Origin: JBPYCR01 sp051846915
GTDB lineage: Bacteria > Bacillota > Bacilli > Bacillales > Amphibacillaceae
Direction: 5' to 3'
Length of the DNA: 64,000 nt
Assembly (NCBI RefSeq): GCF_051846915.1
Contig: NZ_JBPYCR010000003.1
Span: 62,001-126,000 of the forward strand
Position 1 is the first letter of the stretch; every line of letters begins with the position of its first letter. This document shows positions 8,957 to 16,554 of this stretch, piece by piece. A model generated the notes under the pieces. It was not told the origin of the DNA and did no database searches. It saw only the letters and a list, made by a program, of their open reading frames with translations. A program made the translations under genes and the position numbers.

Positions 8957-9865
8957 TTAGAGCCCATCAGTAATCCCAAGTAAAATAATACCGAGCACCA
9001 CTATAGCAATCATCGCATACTGTTTTTGGGACATGATTTCTTTCAAAAAGATCCGGGATAAAATAACAGAAAAAATACAATACGATGCAATAAGCGGCGC
9101 GGCAATTATCGCATTTCCTGCCATGGCAAAAACATAAAAAAACTGACCGGTAGTTTCAAGTATTGCAGCTATTCCTCTATCCCGTTGTTTAAAAATCATG
9201 AACTGCTCTTTCTTGATCACTTTTATGTAAAAGTAACATAAAACAGCACAAATGAAAAATGTAAATTCATAAGCAAGTAGCGCCGCATCTTCGCTGATTA
9301 GCTTTAACTCATCTAAATAAATGCCATCAGCAAAAGTACCCAATCCATCTATAAGACTGTATAAAACAGGAAATATAATCGCGAGTATTCCGATTTGATA
9401 CTTTTTATCTACTATTTTATTACTTGATTGCAAGGCTTCCGTTTCTTCCTTCTTCTCCAATGCCGCAAGCCCGACGACGCCAATCGTAACAATGATAATA
9501 CCCGATATATCAATAACACTCATCTCTCGCGGAAAAAACAAGTAAAGTAAAACAGCGCTGACAGCACCGGATGAATTCTGAACAGGAGCCGCAATCGATA
9601 ATTCAATATAGCGCAAGCCGATATAACCAATCGTCATCGATAAAATATACATGAATGAAACGGGAAAATAGCGGACCATGTCAAAGGGATCAAACGTAAT
9701 ATCCTTAATGATCATGTACAGCACTGCATGGATTCCCATCACAAGACCTACCATAACAACAATCTTCAAGTGACTGAGCTTATCATTACTGTTAGAACCC
9801 TTTTTATAAAAAAGATTAGCTGCACCCCAGGCCAGTGCAGTGATAATTGAAAATATAAACCACAT
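8957..9865 (-). CDS. EamA-family (DMT) permease
   Basis: A 302-residue, roughly ten-helix protein made of two five-helix halves, as in the drug/metabolite transporter superfamily. The first half starts MWFIFSIITALAWGAANLFYKKG with the typical A-W-G motif, and the second half begins near residue 155 (IGILAIIFPVLYSLIDGLG). The halves are joined by a charged segment with LEKKEETEALQSSN. DMT permeases export metabolites, and the substrate cannot be read from sequence. Transcribed towards yojO, alone. A weak stem (AAGGG/CCCTT) near 8935-8960 might end it. Confidence 0.87.
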   Translation of the reverse strand: MWFIFSIITALAWGAANLFYKKGSNSNDKLSHLKIVVMVGLVMGIHAVLYMIIKDITFDPFDMVRYFPVSFMYILSMTIGYIGLRYIELSIAAPVQNSSGAVSAVLLYLFFPREMSVIDISGIIIVTIGVVGLAALEKKEETEALQSSNKIVDKKYQIGILAIIFPVLYSLIDGLGTFADGIYLDELKLISEDAALLAYEFTFFICAVLCYFYIKVIKKEQFMIFKQRDRGIAAILETTGQFFYVFAMAGNAIIAAPLIASYCIFSVILSRIFLKEIMSQKQYAMIAIVVLGIILLGITDGL

Positions 9866-9980
9866 TTGCTGTAATCCTCCGTATGTAAATTAACTAGTTT
9901 AAATCTTAATAACCATTATAATTCTATCATGTAGCGGAAGATTAACACCATTTATTTTTTTATATGGCTATTAACTTTTA

Positions 9981-10580
9981 TTATTTGTACGTATTTCCGT
10001 CCATCCTATAATACGTTATTCTCTCATTTATCGATTCATACATTTTCTCTACGCCAACGGATGAAGCATCAAAAATATGAGCACTTTCCTTAGAAATACC
10101 GAAAGACTCAGCTTCTGCCGCAACATCCATATTTGCACCCATGAAAATAAACTCCCAATTGAAATCTTTTTGCTGCTCACTAATAAGCTCTTGTACATTC
10201 TGATAAGAAAATTCACAACTGGAATTTTCTAAGCCATCTGTTGTAATAACAAAAATCACTTTTTCTGGTACTGCGATTCTATCCTTTTTAATCTTCCGTT
10301 GTCTCACGTCTAAAATTGTTTTTCCAACAGCATCCAATAATGCCGTCATTCCTCTAACATAATATTCCTTCTCGCTTAGCTTTACTTTTGAAGCGTCTAC
10401 GCCATTCCACAATATTTCATACCTATCATCGAATAAGACTGTTGTGAGAATTGTTTTCCCTGGAAGCTGTGATTGTTTTTCAATAAATGCATTGAAACCT
10501 CCGATTGTGTCTTGCTCCAGCCCGGACATTGAACCACTTCTGTCCAATAAAAATATAATTTCTGTAGTTTGTTTATCCAT
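9981..10580 (-). CDS. VWA-domain protein with intact MIDAS
   Basis: A 199-residue single-domain VWA protein. ATG 10580 is chosen because GAGAGG lies 9 bases upstream; a longer frame from 10628 has no site. MIDAS residues are clear: LDRSGSMSG near residue 14, the Thr region GMTALLDAVG near 79, and VITTDGLEN near 112. It has no signal peptide, so it is cytoplasmic. It diverges from an HTH-like gene whose start is 94 bases away, suggesting shared control. TerY-like and other cytoplasmic VWA proteins act in multi-protein metal-dependent assemblies; the partner here is unknown. Confidence 0.82.
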   Translation of the reverse strand: MDKQTTEIIFLLDRSGSMSGLEQDTIGGFNAFIEKQSQLPGKTILTTVLFDDRYEILWNGVDASKVKLSEKEYYVRGMTALLDAVGKTILDVRQRKIKKDRIAVPEKVIFVITTDGLENSSCEFSYQNVQELISEQQKDFNWEFIFMGANMDVAAEAESFGISKESAHIFDASSVGVEKMYESINERITYYRMDGNTYK

Positions 10581-10673
10581 CAAAATCATCCTCTCTAGAA
10601 TATCTGTTATAATAATAACCGAATTCATTCACGTAATGGTCGCCTGCTAAGCGACATTTAGGGAGGGTAGCAT

Positions 10674-11168
10674 ATGTTGAACAGTAAAACTTTGATGGAA
10701 TTAAGATTATACATAAAGGAACATCAAGAAAGCCTTGTCTTGGAAATGAAAGAAGAAGTACTGGAAAGTTCATATAGTATAAAAAATAATGAACTGGAAG
10801 ACTATATCCGGCTTCATCAACAACCTACTCTTCAACAGGTACTGTTTCAGTTTATCGATTCAAAAGGGGAAAGTGATGTGAAAATCTATAAAAAAGCCGG
10901 ACTGGATCGTAAACATTTTTCAAAGATCCGATCCAATTCAAACTACCGCATTAGTAAGAACACGGCCACCGCTCTTGCCTTGGCTCTTGAATTAAACAGA
11001 AAAGAAACAGAAGAACTTTTATCCGCTGCGGGCTTTACTTTATCAGACAGCGATACGGGCGATTTAATCATACAATTTTGTTTGGAGAACAATATTTACA
11101 ACATTCATGAGGTCAATTATGCCTTAGAGTATTTTAAAGTGAAACCTTTGACTGTGACACATGAATAA
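10674..11168 (+). CDS. HTH-like protein, divergent partner of the VWA gene
   Basis: A 164-residue protein with GGGAGGG six bases before ATG 10674. Residues 1-60 are helical and charged. Residues 65-155 hold a segment I recognise from proteins that resemble an XRE-type helix-turn-helix: DVKIYKKAGLDRKHFSKIR, then NYRISKNTATALALALELN, then TEELLSAAGFTLS, then LIIQFCLENNIYNIHEVNYAL. The K-A-G-L-D-R-K-H-F-S-K-I-R stretch fits a recognition helix. This tail is found fused to other domains in Firmicutes. A DNA-binding regulator of the divergent VWA gene is the simplest reading, but this is inference. Confidence 0.68.
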   Translation: MLNSKTLMELRLYIKEHQESLVLEMKEEVLESSYSIKNNELEDYIRLHQQPTLQQVLFQFIDSKGESDVKIYKKAGLDRKHFSKIRSNSNYRISKNTATALALALELNRKETEELLSAAGFTLSDSDTGDLIIQFCLENNIYNIHEVNYALEYFKVKPLTVTHE

Positions 11169-11354
11169 TATCATGAAGGTTTATTTTTACAGACTAAAAT
11201 AATTCAGGAGATAAACTTTGAGGTATTTTAATTTAAAGCATCTGACAAGTATGCACGGATGATGATAAAGTAATGGAAAAAATAGATTAAATAATGCAGA
11301 ATTAAAATGAGAACATATGATCTATTTTTGTTGTTTATTGATCTACCTATGTGC

Positions 11355-11426
11355 TAGAATACTAATAGTAACTACAATAGTATAGTGGGCGGTTGGCCAT
11401 CTTCCTTTGAGAAGGGAGGTGGTAGA
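11355..11426 (+). promoter_or_regulatory. Toxin mRNA leader with SD-sequestering stem
   Basis: A TAGAAT box (11355-11360) lies 18 bases after TTGTTT and a TATAGT box lies near 11381; either could start the toxin mRNA. The leader contains GGGCGGTT (11387-11394), complementary to AACCGCCC just past the toxin stop (11536-11543). CTTCCTT (11401-11407) pairs with AAGGGAG (11412-11418) and so covers the GGGAGG ribosome site. Both 5'-3' pairing and a buried ribosome site are known habits of type I toxin mRNAs. Confidence 0.6.
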
Positions 11427-11537
11427 ATGACGGCATTCGAGGCACTTAGTTTAGTAGCGCAATTTAGCTTATCGCTGATTGCGATACTAACATTAATCGT
11501 AACCATTGTCGTTTTTTTAAATAATAAAAAGAAGTAA
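11427..11537 (+). CDS. Putative holin-like type I toxin (36 aa)
   Basis: A 36-residue peptide, MTAFEALSLVAQFSLSLIAI followed by LTLIVTIVVFL and a basic NNKKK tail. One transmembrane helix with a lysine-rich end is the pattern of the Firmicute holin-like type I toxins (Hol_Tox, related in style to TxpA and BsrG). The ribosome site GGGAGGTGG precedes the ATG. The end of the gene is overlapped by a convergent antisense RNA with a near-consensus promoter, making a type I toxin-antitoxin module. Such peptides depolarise the membrane when their mRNA is freed. It is too short for normal ORF callers. Confidence 0.85.
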   Translation: MTAFEALSLVAQFSLSLIAILTLIVTIVVFLNNKKK

Positions 11538-11659
11538 CCGCCCCACGACCAATGGATGATGGTTACTTCAAATGCAATAACAGCAATTTGGTCAGCCGCT
11601 CTTTATGCGGTCTGTAGTTGCCGGTACCAGGTAGTTAACGCTACTTGGTACCTATTTCT
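11520..11659 (-). ncRNA. Antisense antitoxin RNA, copy 1 (RatA-like)
   Basis: On the minus strand a promoter TTGACA-17-TATACT (11694-11689 and 11671-11666) should start a transcript near 11659. It runs through hairpins GGTACC...GGTACC (11623-11652) and CCGC/GCGG (11596-11610) and ends at GAAGTAACC/GGTTACTTC (11531-11539 with 11561-11569) followed by a T-run in 11518-11530. The RNA of about 140 bases is complementary to the toxin's last codons and 3' untranslated region, as RatA is to txpA. Confidence 0.8.
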
Positions 11660-11665
11660 ATTATA

Positions 11666-11694
11666 AGTATAATTTGAATCAAATATACTGTCAA
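11666..11694 (-). promoter_or_regulatory. Antitoxin RNA promoter, copy 1
   Basis: Minus-strand TTGACA (11694-11689) and TATACT (11671-11666) with an exact 17-base spacer: a strong vegetative sigma-A promoter for the antisense RNA. The stronger promoter on the antitoxin fits the need for excess antitoxin. Confidence 0.85.
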
Positions 11695-11852
11695 TGAAAT
11701 AATTCTTTATTAAGTGGAACAACTCAAAATATAATTTCCACAAAACAAACGTTCTCTTTTGTGTCACTATAAATATAGATATACTAAAATAATTACAGCA
11801 ACTACAATAGTATAATGGGCGGTTGGCCATCCCCTAATGAAGGGGTGATAGA

Positions 11853-11960
11853 ACGACGGCATTCGAGGCACTTAGTTTAGTTGCACAATTCAGCTTATCG
11901 CTAATTGCAACATAAACATTAATCGTAACCATTGTCGTTTGTCTAAATACAAAAAAGTAA
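11853..11960 (+). pseudogene. Dead second copy of the type I toxin
   Basis: About 425 bases after the first toxin is a second copy, colinear over the leader, coding region, 3' hairpins and antisense promoter. The start codon is ACG instead of ATG at 11853. Two substitutions turn the ATA-CTA codons into ACA-TAA, so translation would stop after 20 codons (TAA 11913-11915). The GGAGG ribosome site has become GGGGTG. The RNA landmarks remain: GGGCGGTT in the leader, AACCGCCC past the stop, the CCCCT/AGGGG leader stem and the antisense promoter. So the peptide is lost while the RNA signals are kept. Confidence 0.85.
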
Positions 11961-12084
11961 CCGCCCATCGTCCAATGGTTAACGGTTACTTCTTTAGAAG
12001 AAAAACACCGATTTGGTCAGCCGCTCTTTATGCGGTCTGTAGTTGTCGGTACCGGGCAGTCGGAGCTACTCGGTACCTTTTTCT
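11945..12084 (-). ncRNA. Antisense antitoxin RNA, copy 2
   Basis: Same design as copy 1: promoter TTGACA-17-TATACT (12119-12114 and 12096-12091), expected start near 12084, internal GGTACC hairpin (about 12047-12077) and a terminator made by AAGTAACCG (11955-11963) with CGGTTACTT (11983-11991) before a T-rich run. Its target toxin is dead, so if made it could only act on the first copy in trans. Sequence similarity to copy 1 over the shared hairpins is high. Confidence 0.75.
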
Positions 12085-12090
12085 ATTATA

Positions 12091-12119
12091 AGTATAATTT
12101 GAATGAAATATACTGTCAA
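12091..12119 (-). promoter_or_regulatory. Antitoxin RNA promoter, copy 2
   Basis: TTGACA (12119-12114) and TATACT (12096-12091) on the minus strand, 17-base spacer, unchanged from copy 1 although the toxin it should silence is inactivated. Confidence 0.82.
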
Positions 12120-12323
12120 TGATTGATCAACTTTCCCCATCCAATGATTACGTTAAATGACTTCAACATTTTTATTAATCTGACTCCCGTGTGATCGGAA
12201 GGGAACTGATTCTGACACTTCTCTTTCCAAGGACATGTTCTTTACATTATATTTATAGATCACATTTTAGCTAACAGCTATTTTAAAAAACTACTTAATA
12301 AACTCCTTACAGAATTTATTAAG

Positions 12324-13841
12324 TTAGATTGTCCATTCCATTCTGCTTACAAGCAAGTTACGTGTAAGTTCTCCTGTCATATTGAACACCTGTAAATTAA
12401 ATTCAGGGTTAACCTTGTCCGAATAATTATGCCACTCTTCAGCTATATATTTTAAATCAGCCGCTCTAATCAAAGCCACATCAGTATCTTCCTCTGAAAA
12501 GGCCTTCAATTTTTGCGCTTGAGCAACAGCCTCTTTCGTGTATTCATCAACAATTATTAGAAACAGGGTCACTCTCATTTCATCGGAACGGATATATCTG
12601 AGGAATTGATTAAAGTGATTCTCGGGAAATGTATAAGGTTTTTCTGTGCTCTTATTATCCCATAAAATGGATTCCGTAGAGCTGAAATGCAACTTTCCAT
12701 CTGCATGTCTTGTTCCTTTCATATCCACTAATTCCAATCCAAGTTTCTTTTGAAATATATAACGAGTTGCTTCTTCGAAATAATTTTCGACCTCTATGTC
12801 CCTGCTAATGATTTTATTTATGCGTAATGCCTTATAGTCTCTTGCAGCAAGTTCTTCATAAAAGTCATAAAGCCTAGACTTTTCATCTGTCGGGTCAGAT
12901 AGATTGGGAGTAGATAACTTTTCATAGTAATCAATGATGTTACGAATTTTTTCTTCTTTTGAACCACTGATTTTTGCGCCTTCAAGATTCCTTAATATAT
13001 CAGTTAGTTGGGCCGTTCCAAATGTGTTAAGGGCAGTAGATGGCAAAATGTTATGTATAATAATACGATCAATCAAATCCTGTTTTCTTCCACCAACGTT
13101 AACTTCAAGTTTATCCAATACTTCTCTTAGCTGACTAACATTTAAATTATCAAGCAATGTTTTATAAACTTCATTTCTCAATTCTCCACCCATCCCATAG
13201 CGGAGAGTGCGTTCTATTTCTTTTGGTATAATGTAAAATGAAGCTTCTTCTCTAAATCTTAAAATAAGCCCTCTTGTTTGTAAATTTATCAACGATTTTC
13301 CGATTTGTTGAGTCGAATGTAGTTTATTTCCTTTCTGAGGGAAACGCCCTATGCGGCTTTCCAGTAAATAATGGTCACGTTTGGAAAGTTTAAGTTCATT
13401 TCTTAAAACATTTAAAATGTTAATCTCATGGGCATTTAATGAATCGCCTTTTTTCCAGGCTTCGGTTAACACAGCACTATAAATTCTTTTGGCATCTGGG
13501 GAAATTGCCTTTTCAACATAATCTTCGTCATTACTTTGCTTTAAAATATCTGTTTCCAATTCTTCAACCATTTTAAATAATTCGGTTTCACTTAAAATAT
13601 ACCCTTCCTGTTCCATGATGCTCATTAAAATCATTTCGTTCAACAATGCCACATCTCTTGTCTCATCATTAAAATTCAAGTGGCGAATAACACGTTCTTT
13701 GTTTTGGAATTCTTCAATATTTCGCAGAATAAGATCTCTCATCTCTTCTTCGGTATCCATGCGAACATCTTTTAAAAAACTGTCTACGATTCTTCCTAAA
13801 TATAATTTCGACATCTTAGGTAAAATATCTTGTAAATACAA
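12324..13841 (-). CDS. SAP-domain protein with C-terminal PD-(D/E)XK-like nuclease
   Basis: A 505-residue protein read from TTG 13841, which has GGAGGGG five bases upstream. The upstream ATG (13895) sits inside the promoter -10 box and cannot be the start. Residues 1-215 are helical with a winged-helix-like part at about 135-205. Two SAP-like helix pairs follow: LNVSQLREVLDKLEVNVGGR (about 233-265) and a second at 275-307. Residues 357-472 look like a restriction-type nuclease: HADG (Asp 381), then ILWDNKS (Asp 395, Lys 397), then YTFPENHFNQFLRYI, a pattern like FokI-type cleavage domains. SAP domains bind DNA. No methyltransferase is nearby. It may be a defence or repair nuclease; unproven. 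Confidence 0.72.
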   Translation of the reverse strand: MYLQDILPKMSKLYLGRIVDSFLKDVRMDTEEEMRDLILRNIEEFQNKERVIRHLNFNDETRDVALLNEMILMSIMEQEGYILSETELFKMVEELETDILKQSNDEDYVEKAISPDAKRIYSAVLTEAWKKGDSLNAHEINILNVLRNELKLSKRDHYLLESRIGRFPQKGNKLHSTQQIGKSLINLQTRGLILRFREEASFYIIPKEIERTLRYGMGGELRNEVYKTLLDNLNVSQLREVLDKLEVNVGGRKQDLIDRIIIHNILPSTALNTFGTAQLTDILRNLEGAKISGSKEEKIRNIIDYYEKLSTPNLSDPTDEKSRLYDFYEELAARDYKALRINKIISRDIEVENYFEEATRYIFQKKLGLELVDMKGTRHADGKLHFSSTESILWDNKSTEKPYTFPENHFNQFLRYIRSDEMRVTLFLIIVDEYTKEAVAQAQKLKAFSEEDTDVALIRAADLKYIAEEWHNYSDKVNPEFNLQVFNMTGELTRNLLVSRMEWTI

Positions 13842-13893
13842 TAACACCCCTCCAAATTTAATAAAGATCTTTTCTATGTAGGTAATTACAACC

Positions 13894-13902
13894 ATTATAT
13901 CA
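13894..13902 (-). promoter_or_regulatory. Extended -10 promoter of the SAP-nuclease gene
   Basis: On the minus strand TGATATAAT (13902-13894) is a perfect extended -10 box, with a weak TAGAAA -35 box 17 bases before TATAAT. Transcription should start near 13887, downstream of the first in-frame ATG, which supports the TTG start at 13841. Confidence 0.7.
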
Positions 13903-14086
13903 GAATTAATATTACTTTCTAATAATAATCATTAATTCCTTAAACAGCTCTATTAGAATTTAATAGTGGATGAATACTTTTTTAGTAATACTTCTTCGTT
14001 GCTTTTTTCATCCAATACACATAGAATGATATATTGTTCGCTTGTGACTTTCAGTTTAAAGCACAGCACAATTAACCTCATTATAA

Positions 14087-15250
14087 ATGGAAGAGATGTT
14101 CATTAATAAAATGCTAAAACCTACTATTATATCTATTTCAATGGCAACGGTCATGGCCGGGGCCGCTATTTCACCTGCTCTTGGACTTATTGCGAAGGCG
14201 TTTCCTGATGCAAGTCCGACGACGATTAAACTAATCTTAACAGCACCCTCTTTAATGATTATTCCTTTTTCTTTTTTATCAAGTTATTTAACGTCAAAAT
14301 TAACGAAACGCACCATTATTATGATTGGACTAGCAATCTACTTAATCGGGGGAATTGTCCCGCAGTTTGTGCCAACGATTGAATTGCTATTAGCACTCCG
14401 TTTACTCTTAGGTGCCGGCGTAGGACTCTTGATGCCTTTGGCCATGTCATTAATCAATGACTATTACACCGGGAAAGAACGAACGAAAATGATGGGCTAT
14501 AATTCTGCCTTTAGTAATTTTGGTGGAATTATTACGATGTTATTAGCGGGGTGGCTTGCCACATTTGGCTGGCGCATTCCTTTTAATGTCTATTTCTTAG
14601 GGTTGTTTATCTTTATTCTCGTTTTTCTATTTTTGCCAAAGGGAGAAATCCAAAAGCCACCGCAGCATGAAGGGAAATCAAAGGTGCCACTCGCTGTTTA
14701 CGGTTATGCACTAGCAATGGGTGGAATTATGTTAGCCTATTATTCTATTGCAACAAACATGGCACTCTATTTGGAACAAAATAATTTAGGGGGAGCTGCT
14801 CTTGCTGGAACTGTCGTTGCATTTACTACGGTTGGTGGTATGATTACGAGTTTGCTTCTTGTTCAGATTGAATTAACATTTAAGAAGCTCGTTATCACTG
14901 TTATGCTTTTTGGAATGGGAATTGCCTTTCTTATGTTAACATTCACAAATAGTGTGCCAGTTGTAATGCTCAGTGTTTGTTTGGTTGGATTTGGACAAGG
15001 GTCATTATTTCCAATCATCGTTATTAAGACATTGGATCAGGTGCCCGTATATCAATCTGACCGAGCTGTAGACCTAACATCGAGTTTTACCTTTTTAGGT
15101 CAGTTTTTATCACCCATTGTACTTGATAGTATAGGAAGAATTGCTAATAGTCCTTCCATCCGATTTCAATACGGCACGCTTGCTACTGCAATCTTCATCA
15201 TTGTATTAGTTAGTACATTGTATATATTACGACCTAATCAACGAGTGTAG
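14087..15250 (+). CDS. Major facilitator superfamily permease
   Basis: A 387-residue, roughly 12-helix transporter. The first helices (ISISMATVMAGAAISPALG), the loop-2 element SKLTKRTIIMIGL (resembling the MFS D/G-R-x-G-R/K signature region), and the helix 4-5 region LRLLLGAGVGLLMPLAMSLI fit the drug-efflux DHA1 group. The two six-helix halves are joined by a charged loop near residue 185 (KGEIQKPPQHEGKSK). Substrate cannot be deduced. The start is unsure: the ATG at 14087 has no good ribosome site and ATG 14096 or 14111 are alternatives. It diverges from the SAP-nuclease gene and stands alone. Confidence 0.88.
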   Translation: MEEMFINKMLKPTIISISMATVMAGAAISPALGLIAKAFPDASPTTIKLILTAPSLMIIPFSFLSSYLTSKLTKRTIIMIGLAIYLIGGIVPQFVPTIELLLALRLLLGAGVGLLMPLAMSLINDYYTGKERTKMMGYNSAFSNFGGIITMLLAGWLATFGWRIPFNVYFLGLFIFILVFLFLPKGEIQKPPQHEGKSKVPLAVYGYALAMGGIMLAYYSIATNMALYLEQNNLGGAALAGTVVAFTTVGGMITSLLLVQIELTFKKLVITVMLFGMGIAFLMLTFTNSVPVVMLSVCLVGFGQGSLFPIIVIKTLDQVPVYQSDRAVDLTSSFTFLGQFLSPIVLDSIGRIANSPSIRFQYGTLATAIFIIVLVSTLYILRPNQRV

Positions 15251-15350
15251 TCAGTCAATAAGTGTACGCTGAATAGAGCTTATCGTCTATTTAATTCCTG
15301 AACTTGTTGAATTAAGCAACAAATATAACAGGTAACCATTTCGACTTTAA

Positions 15351-15731
15351 TTATTGTTCCATTACATCGCTAGGACCATGATAAGCTTTCATGTCAATGA
15401 TTTTTCCCGACTCGTTAAATGTCATCACGTCGATACAATTAATCCGAATGGTTTGCCCTTCATCTTTCATAAAAATCGTGAATGCCATAGCTGCAGCGTT
15501 ACTGTGCGACCCACGGATCGGTGCTGCAAGTTCAAGTTTATCGACAAGTGTAACAGCTAATTCATAAAAAGCTGTAATTGCTTCTATACCTTCTACAATT
15601 TTTCCGCCTCCAACAGGGTCTTCAATTTTTGCGTTGTTGGCAAATAATGATATTAGAGCCTTTGCGTCTTTTTGATTGAAACCATCAATGTATCGTTGCA
15701 TTGCTTTTTTCATAATCGATTCTTCAGGCAT
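15351..15731 (-). CDS. SnoaL-like (NTF2-fold) protein
   Basis: A 126-residue protein. ATG 15731 is preferred for its GTGGGG ribosome site; ATG 15752 has none. The pattern MQRYIDGFNQKDAKALISLF, then ANNAKIEDPVGGG, VEGIEAITAFYE and CIDVMTFNESGKIIDMKAYHG is that of SnoaL/ketosteroid-isomerase-like cone folds. Members bind small hydrophobic ligands as isomerases, cyclases or orphan enzymes. The Asp-Pro in KIEDPVG and the C-terminal Tyr-His are typical family positions. The function here is unknown. Confidence 0.8.
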   Translation of the reverse strand: MPEESIMKKAMQRYIDGFNQKDAKALISLFANNAKIEDPVGGGKIVEGIEAITAFYELAVTLVDKLELAAPIRGSHSNAAAMAFTIFMKDEGQTIRINCIDVMTFNESGKIIDMKAYHGPSDVMEQ

Positions 15732-15861
15732 GTCAAACCCCACTATTCCCATTTTATTTTAGTTATGTTTTACATTAAACATAACTCATTGCTAATTACA
15801 ATCTTAACACTAATTATTTCCTCTGCCGGATTTCTGCAGCTGTCATTTCTTTTATATCATC

Positions 15862-16554
15862 TCACCTCCCCAGTATTTCCCTCGTTTTATTGAGAATTTC
15901 CTCATCTTTTAACCGAAATTTAAATTCTACCCGACGGGAATTCTCTGCACTATACTCTCCTTGATCATCCGTACGAAAGTCTGAAAAGGATTTGCTGTTT
16001 ACGGTTAATTTTTCTTCCAAATTATTTTGAATATGCCTATATGGGAACTCATCGCTTAATATATATGATGCGACGCTGTAAGCTCGCTCTTGAGCAAGCT
16101 CCAAATTATACAAATACGTTCCATCGCGATCCGTATGCCCTTCAATAATGATTTCCGCAATATACTCTTCATAGCCGCTTCCGAGCAATGTATCAAGGTA
16201 TTTAGGCACAAACGCATCCAAAAACTGAAACGATGTTGGTTTTAATTTTGCTTTATCGTATTCAAATAATATTTCTGTATTGAATATGATGGCACCTGTT
16301 TTATCATCTACTTCGATTTCCAGTTCGGAATCACTGAATTCGTCTTTCAAATCACTTACGAGCTGTTCACGAACACCCATAATTTGATCAATTGTTCGTT
16401 TCATTTCTTCTATTTGCAATGATTTAATAATCATCATCGCGATAAATATTAAAATAAAGCATAATAAAATAACCGTTAACAAATCCGTAAAAGATGGCCA
16501 GAAGTGTCCTTCATCTTGGTCATTTTTAAAAAGGCGGCGATATTTAGTACTCAT
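15862..16554 (-). CDS. ZorB/MotB-like OmpA-domain protein
   Basis: A 230-residue stator-type protein. Residues 20-45 form one helix, WPSFTDLLTVILLCFILIF, with the membrane Asp (SFTDLL) in the position of the MotB/ZorB ion-carrying Asp. A linker helix (45-75) leads to an OmpA/MotB peptidoglycan-binding domain at about 85-225, seen in ILFEYDKAKLKPTSFQFLDA, IIIEGHTDRDGTYLYNLELA and ENSRRVEFKF. It starts within the last codons of the MotA-like gene upstream (11-base overlap), so the pair is co-translated. This pairing is found in Zorya ZorAB and related ion-driven motors. No ZorC, ZorD or ZorE is in the window. Confidence 0.82.
   Translation of the reverse strand: MSTKYRRLFKNDQDEGHFWPSFTDLLTVILLCFILIFIAMMIIKSLQIEEMKRTIDQIMGVREQLVSDLKDEFSDSELEIEVDDKTGAIIFNTEILFEYDKAKLKPTSFQFLDAFVPKYLDTLLGSGYEEYIAEIIIEGHTDRDGTYLYNLELAQERAYSVASYILSDEFPYRHIQNNLEEKLTVNSKSFSDFRTDDQGEYSAENSRRVEFKFRLKDEEILNKTREILGR

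Noticed and set aside
11603..11830. 75-codon minus-strand frame between the toxin copies
   Set aside because: It has no ribosome site, overlaps the antisense promoter and hairpins of copy 1, and shows no protein pattern.
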